Shown: positions 61,180-64,000 of the stretch, in pieces
How positions within the stretch are numbered: the first letter of the stretch is position 1
Layout: each line of letters begins with the position of its first letter
Assembly (NCBI RefSeq): GCF_003946395.1
Contig: NZ_RHNZ01000012.1
Span: 27,782 to 91,781, forward strand
Reading direction: 5' to 3'
Source of the DNA: Levilactobacillus fuyuanensis
GTDB lineage: Bacteria; Bacillota; Bacilli; Lactobacillales; Lactobacillaceae
DNA length: 64,000 bases
Position numbers and translations under genes: made by a program
Notes under the pieces: generated by a model
What the model was told of the DNA's origin: nothing
Databases searched by the model: none
The model's input: the letters and a program-made list of their open reading frames with translations, nothing else

Positions 61180-61213
61180 CAAAACTATGGGCTACCATAG
61201 TTTTGTTTTTTTA
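61178..61213 (+). terminator. Terminator of ykuJ
   Basis: Perfect 13-bp stem AACAAAACTATGG (61178-61190) and CCATAGTTTTGTT (61195-61207), then T run. Confidence 0.92.
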
Positions 61214-61320
61214 TAACGGAGAAAGATTGAATTTTTTCCAAAGGTTCTGGAATCGGATTGATTACCTCGCAATATCCGCTATACTTGAGAGATGTTAATT
61301 CTTATGTGGAGGCAGTCGTA

Positions 61321-63384
61321 ATGGCGAACTTTTTTAAGCGGAAGACGAACTGGTTAAACACCCGAATGGGATTTTTCCTGTTGATCGTCGTTTTATTTTG
61401 GGTAAAAACTTACATTGCCTATCAGACCGAGTTTACCTTGGGTGCCAAGGGGAGTGTTCAACAGTTTTTACTGTTCATTAACCCACTACCGGCCGCTCTA
61501 TTGGTGTTCGGAATCGCCCTGTATTTCCGGGGGAGATTAGCTTATTGGTTGATGTTGATCATTGATGTGTTAGAGTCTACGTGGATCTTTGCCAACGTGG
61601 TCTATTACCGAGAATTCTCTGACTTCTTGTCCTTCGGGATCATGAAGGGCTCGAGCTCTGTCGGGAACAACCTTGGGAAGAGTCTCGCGCAGATTACACA
61701 TCTCTATGATTTCTTTGTCTATGTTGATATTATTATCTTGATTATTTTGTTGGTGACGCACGTGATCAGAATCGATGCGCGACCGTTTAAACGACGGTAC
61801 GCGTTCTCACTGACGGTGTTGTCATTTGCCTTGATGTTTGCGGAGTTTGGGATGGCCAATGCGGATCGTTCTGGACTGTTGACGCGGACGTTTGATAACA
61901 ACTATATCGTGAAATACCTGGGTCTGAATGAATATGCCGCCTTCAACGCGTACCAGACGCAGAAGGAAAGTGCGACCCGGGCCAGTGCCAACGCTTCGGA
62001 TATGAAGAGTGTCCTGAAGTATCTTAAACAGAATCGGGTTAGCCCGAATGTGTCGTACTATGGCAAGGAGAAAGGTAAGAACGTCTTTATTATTCACTTG
62101 GAGAGTTTCCAACAATTCCTGATCGACTACAAGGTCGATGGGAAGGAAGTCACGCCAACGTTGAATAAGTTCTACCATAACAATAATACGTTGTCGTTCG
62201 ATAACTTCTATAATCAGGTGGCACAGGGGAAGACGTCCGATGCCGAAATGATGTTGGAGAACTCTCTGTTTGGGTTACCACAGGGGTCAGCGATGACGAC
62301 CTATGGGACGCAAAACACCTTCCAGGCGGCGCCAGCTATCTTGAGCCAAGAGGATGGGTATACGACGGCGGCTTTTCATGGGGATGTGCCAAGTTTCTGG
62401 AACCGGGACAATACCTATAAATCGTGGGGCTACCAGTACTTCTTCAGCTCCAGTTACTATACGGAGAAGCCGGGGTATAGTGTTGGTTACGGTCTGAAGG
62501 ATAAGATCTTCTTTAAGCAGTCGGCCAAGTATATCGAGCAGCTACCACAGCCGTTCTATGCCAAGTTGATTACATTGACCAACCACTACCCTTACGAGTT
62601 AGATAAGAAGAATACAGATTTCCCAGCAACTAAGACGGGGGACAAGACTGTGGACCCATACGTGCAAACGGCTCACTACCTTGACCAGTCGTTTGCTGAA
62701 TTCTTAACCTACCTGAAGAAGGCCGGTCTAGATAAGAACAGTGTGATCGTTGCCTATGGGGATCACTATGGGATTTCAAATAATCACCGTCCAGCTATTG
62801 CTCAGCTGTTGGGTAAGGATAAGATTACGAGCTATGACTTAACGCAGTTCCAAAAGGTGCCTTTCATGATCCATGCGAACGGATTAAAGGGTGGGATTAA
62901 TCATACCTATGGTGGCGAGATCGATGTTCTGCCAACCCTGCTGGATCTGTTAGGGGTTAAGAATACAGATACCGTGCAGTTTGGGCAGGATCTGCTCGCC
63001 AAAAACCGTAACCAAACGGTCGCCTTCCGGGATGGGAACTTTGTCTCACCGAAGTATATGAAGGTCGGGGGGACAGTCTATGACACGAAGACTGGTGAGG
63101 AGCTTACGTTAACGGCGGCTCAGAAGAAAGCCGTTGCCAAACTCCAAAACCATGTTACGACTGAACTTTCCCTGTCTGACCGAGTCATTTATGGTGATTT
63201 ACTACGGTTCTACACACCGAAGAACTTTAAGAAAGTCGACAAGTCCTCATTCACCTATAAGTTGAAGCCAGCAATGGAACGTTTGGCAGATGCTGAAAAG
63301 CAGGAGAAGACGAGTGTTGTTGCTCAGAATAATGGGAAGAGTACTGTCTCTGATTACAAGACTGATGCACCAGAATTGAAGTAA
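61321..63384 (+). CDS. ltaS: LTA synthase family protein
   Basis: Membrane enzyme polymerising glycerol phosphate from phosphatidylglycerol into lipoteichoic acid. 687 residues: five N-terminal membrane segments (to about 200), then an extracellular sulfatase-fold domain. FIIHLESFQQF holds the metal-binding Glu, the catalytic Thr is in QGKTSDAEM, and GYTTAAFHGD and VAYGDHYGISN supply further metal ligands. ATG 61321 with GGAGG 8 bases upstream; an upstream in-frame start lacks a site. The C-terminal 40 residues are Lys/Glu/Ser-rich. It may be the main LtaS or a paralog. Confidence 0.9.
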   Translation: MANFFKRKTNWLNTRMGFFLLIVVLFWVKTYIAYQTEFTLGAKGSVQQFLLFINPLPAALLVFGIALYFRGRLAYWLMLIIDVLESTWIFANVVYYREFSDFLSFGIMKGSSSVGNNLGKSLAQITHLYDFFVYVDIIILIILLVTHVIRIDARPFKRRYAFSLTVLSFALMFAEFGMANADRSGLLTRTFDNNYIVKYLGLNEYAAFNAYQTQKESATRASANASDMKSVLKYLKQNRVSPNVSYYGKEKGKNVFIIHLESFQQFLIDYKVDGKEVTPTLNKFYHNNNTLSFDNFYNQVAQGKTSDAEMMLENSLFGLPQGSAMTTYGTQNTFQAAPAILSQEDGYTTAAFHGDVPSFWNRDNTYKSWGYQYFFSSSYYTEKPGYSVGYGLKDKIFFKQSAKYIEQLPQPFYAKLITLTNHYPYELDKKNTDFPATKTGDKTVDPYVQTAHYLDQSFAEFLTYLKKAGLDKNSVIVAYGDHYGISNNHRPAIAQLLGKDKITSYDLTQFQKVPFMIHANGLKGGINHTYGGEIDVLPTLLDLLGVKNTDTVQFGQDLLAKNRNQTVAFRDGNFVSPKYMKVGGTVYDTKTGEELTLTAAQKKAVAKLQNHVTTELSLSDRVIYGDLLRFYTPKNFKKVDKSSFTYKLKPAMERLADAEKQEKTSVVAQNNGKSTVSDYKTDAPELK

Positions 63385-63392
63385 TGCGTTGT

Positions 63393-63427
63393 AGCCGTCA
63401 CCACACAGCCGTGGTGACGGCTTTTTT
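63393..63427 (+). terminator. Terminator of ltaS
   Basis: Perfect 12-bp stem AGCCGTCACCAC (63393-63404) and GTGGTGACGGCT (63411-63422), then T run. Confidence 0.95.
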
Positions 63428-63682
63428 GTCCTTTCATATAGTAGATTAGCTAGACCAGTTAAGCCGAGGCCACGGAAGCGGTAATTGGAAGTGGGTATTT
63501 TTGCATGATAGAAACGTTGATTTGACGGGAATCGTGTCTATAGGTCCAACAAATTTCAGTAAATATTCATTTTTCACTTGACCATAGTCCCAGATATTGG
63601 TAAACTATTTTCTGTTGTCAATTACAGGGCAAACATTGTAACAGCAACGAAAGATTGCAACTTAATTAATTTTAAAAAAGGC

Positions 63683-63711
63683 TTGACGGTCTGGCTGATA
63701 ATTGATATAGT
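63683..63711 (+). promoter_or_regulatory. rRNA operon promoter P1
   Basis: TTGACG (63683-63688), 17-base spacer, TATAGT (63706-63711), in AT-rich DNA. Confidence 0.7.
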
Positions 63712-63789
63712 AGTAATCGTTGTTGAGAATATTTATTCAACTGAGCTTCAAAAATTCAATATTTATTCAAAATATATTGAAAAAATCAG

Positions 63790-63818
63790 TTGACACTAAA
63801 TTGGCGACATGATATACT
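63790..63818 (+). promoter_or_regulatory. rRNA operon promoter P2
   Basis: TTGACA (63790-63795), 17-base spacer, TATACT (63813-63818). It is the second of two tandem promoters about 107 bases apart, as usual for rrn operons. A 71-codon frame across both promoters is rejected. Confidence 0.82.
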
Positions 63819-64000
63819 TTAAAAGTTGTCACGAAGCAATTGCTTCTCTGATAACTTGGTAGACCTTTGAAAACTGAACATTGTTTCGACAAACCAAATA
63901 TGTGTAGGGCGGTTTGATACTATGGTATCAAACCCAAACAATATTTGCGAAGTCAATTCGCTTTTATGAAAATAAAGTAACAACAATCGATGAGCTATTC
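63819..64000 (+). other. Leader of an rRNA operon (16S gene beyond the window)
   Basis: After P2 the sequence ACCTTTGAAAACTGAACA (63871-63888) is the usual leader text before 16S rRNA in lactobacilli. Hairpins GGTTTGATAC/GTATCAAACC (63912-63935) and GCGAA/TTCGC follow. No 16S sequence is reached before the end. Confidence 0.72.

Noticed and set aside
63578..63793. 71-codon frame before the end of the window
   Set aside because: Covers the P1 and most of the P2 rRNA promoter; no ribosome binding site.

Overview
The window looks like chromosome of a low-to-mid GC Gram-positive bacterium of the family Lactobacillaceae, possibly a heterofermentative Levilactobacillus-like species. That placement is an inference from gene content: teichoic-acid genes (tagD, tagF, ltaS), gluconate genes (gntK, gntP), a C69 dipeptidase, H2O-forming NADH oxidase, ClpE with CtsR and CIRCE sites, a T-box on asnS, and a WxL surface protein. 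No phage, IS, transposase or CRISPR array is visible.

Layout. 1-2 kb: the end of a DeoR/SorC-type regulator and pdp (pyrimidine nucleosides). 2.7-6.4 kb: glutamate-cysteine ligase, then rbsD with a FucP-type sugar symporter behind LacI-type operators. 7-13 kb: an APC permease, then gntP-gntK divergent from an rpiR regulator. 13-17.5 kb: a GH25-like membrane protein that has lost its catalytic residues, DUF4828, an oxidoreductase, a DEAD helicase and tRNA-Arg(CCU). 18-21.4 kb: a secreted protein, two tiny membrane proteins, uspA and a second gntP. 21.6-31.3 kb: a GT2 glycosyltransferase, wecB/mnaA coupled to a NERD-like gene and a YihY membrane protein, flavodoxin, recX, a serine hydrolase, ntdP and an AI-2E-family transporter. 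31.5-35 kb: tagD, an unknown gene and tagF. 35.8-48.8 kb: prfC, yjeM-like permease, WxL/lectin protein, nox, pepD, a matrixin protease and a P-type ATPase. 49-54 kb: T-box-asnS, a MucBP-like protein and clpE. 55-63.4 kb: ptsHI, two glycolipid glycosyltransferases, a flippase-like protein, ykuJ and ltaS. The window ends in the tandem promoters and leader of what looks like an rRNA operon.

Much of the window serves the cell envelope: CDP-glycerol synthesis and polymerisation (tagD, tagF), glycolipid anchor synthesis (two GT4 enzymes and a flippase-like protein), LTA polymerisation (ltaS), UDP-ManNAc supply (wecB), and surface or secreted proteins.

The most unusual feature is non-coding. Two families of dispersed, intergenic, strongly structured repeats recur. 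Family A (about 110-125 bp, five copies) is a long segmented hairpin. Family B (about 180-205 bp, four copies) is a cloverleaf: an outer stem closing three hairpins. Within each family the stem sequences differ between copies while base pairing is kept (compensatory change), so the structure itself seems to be under selection. I do not recognise either as a named element.
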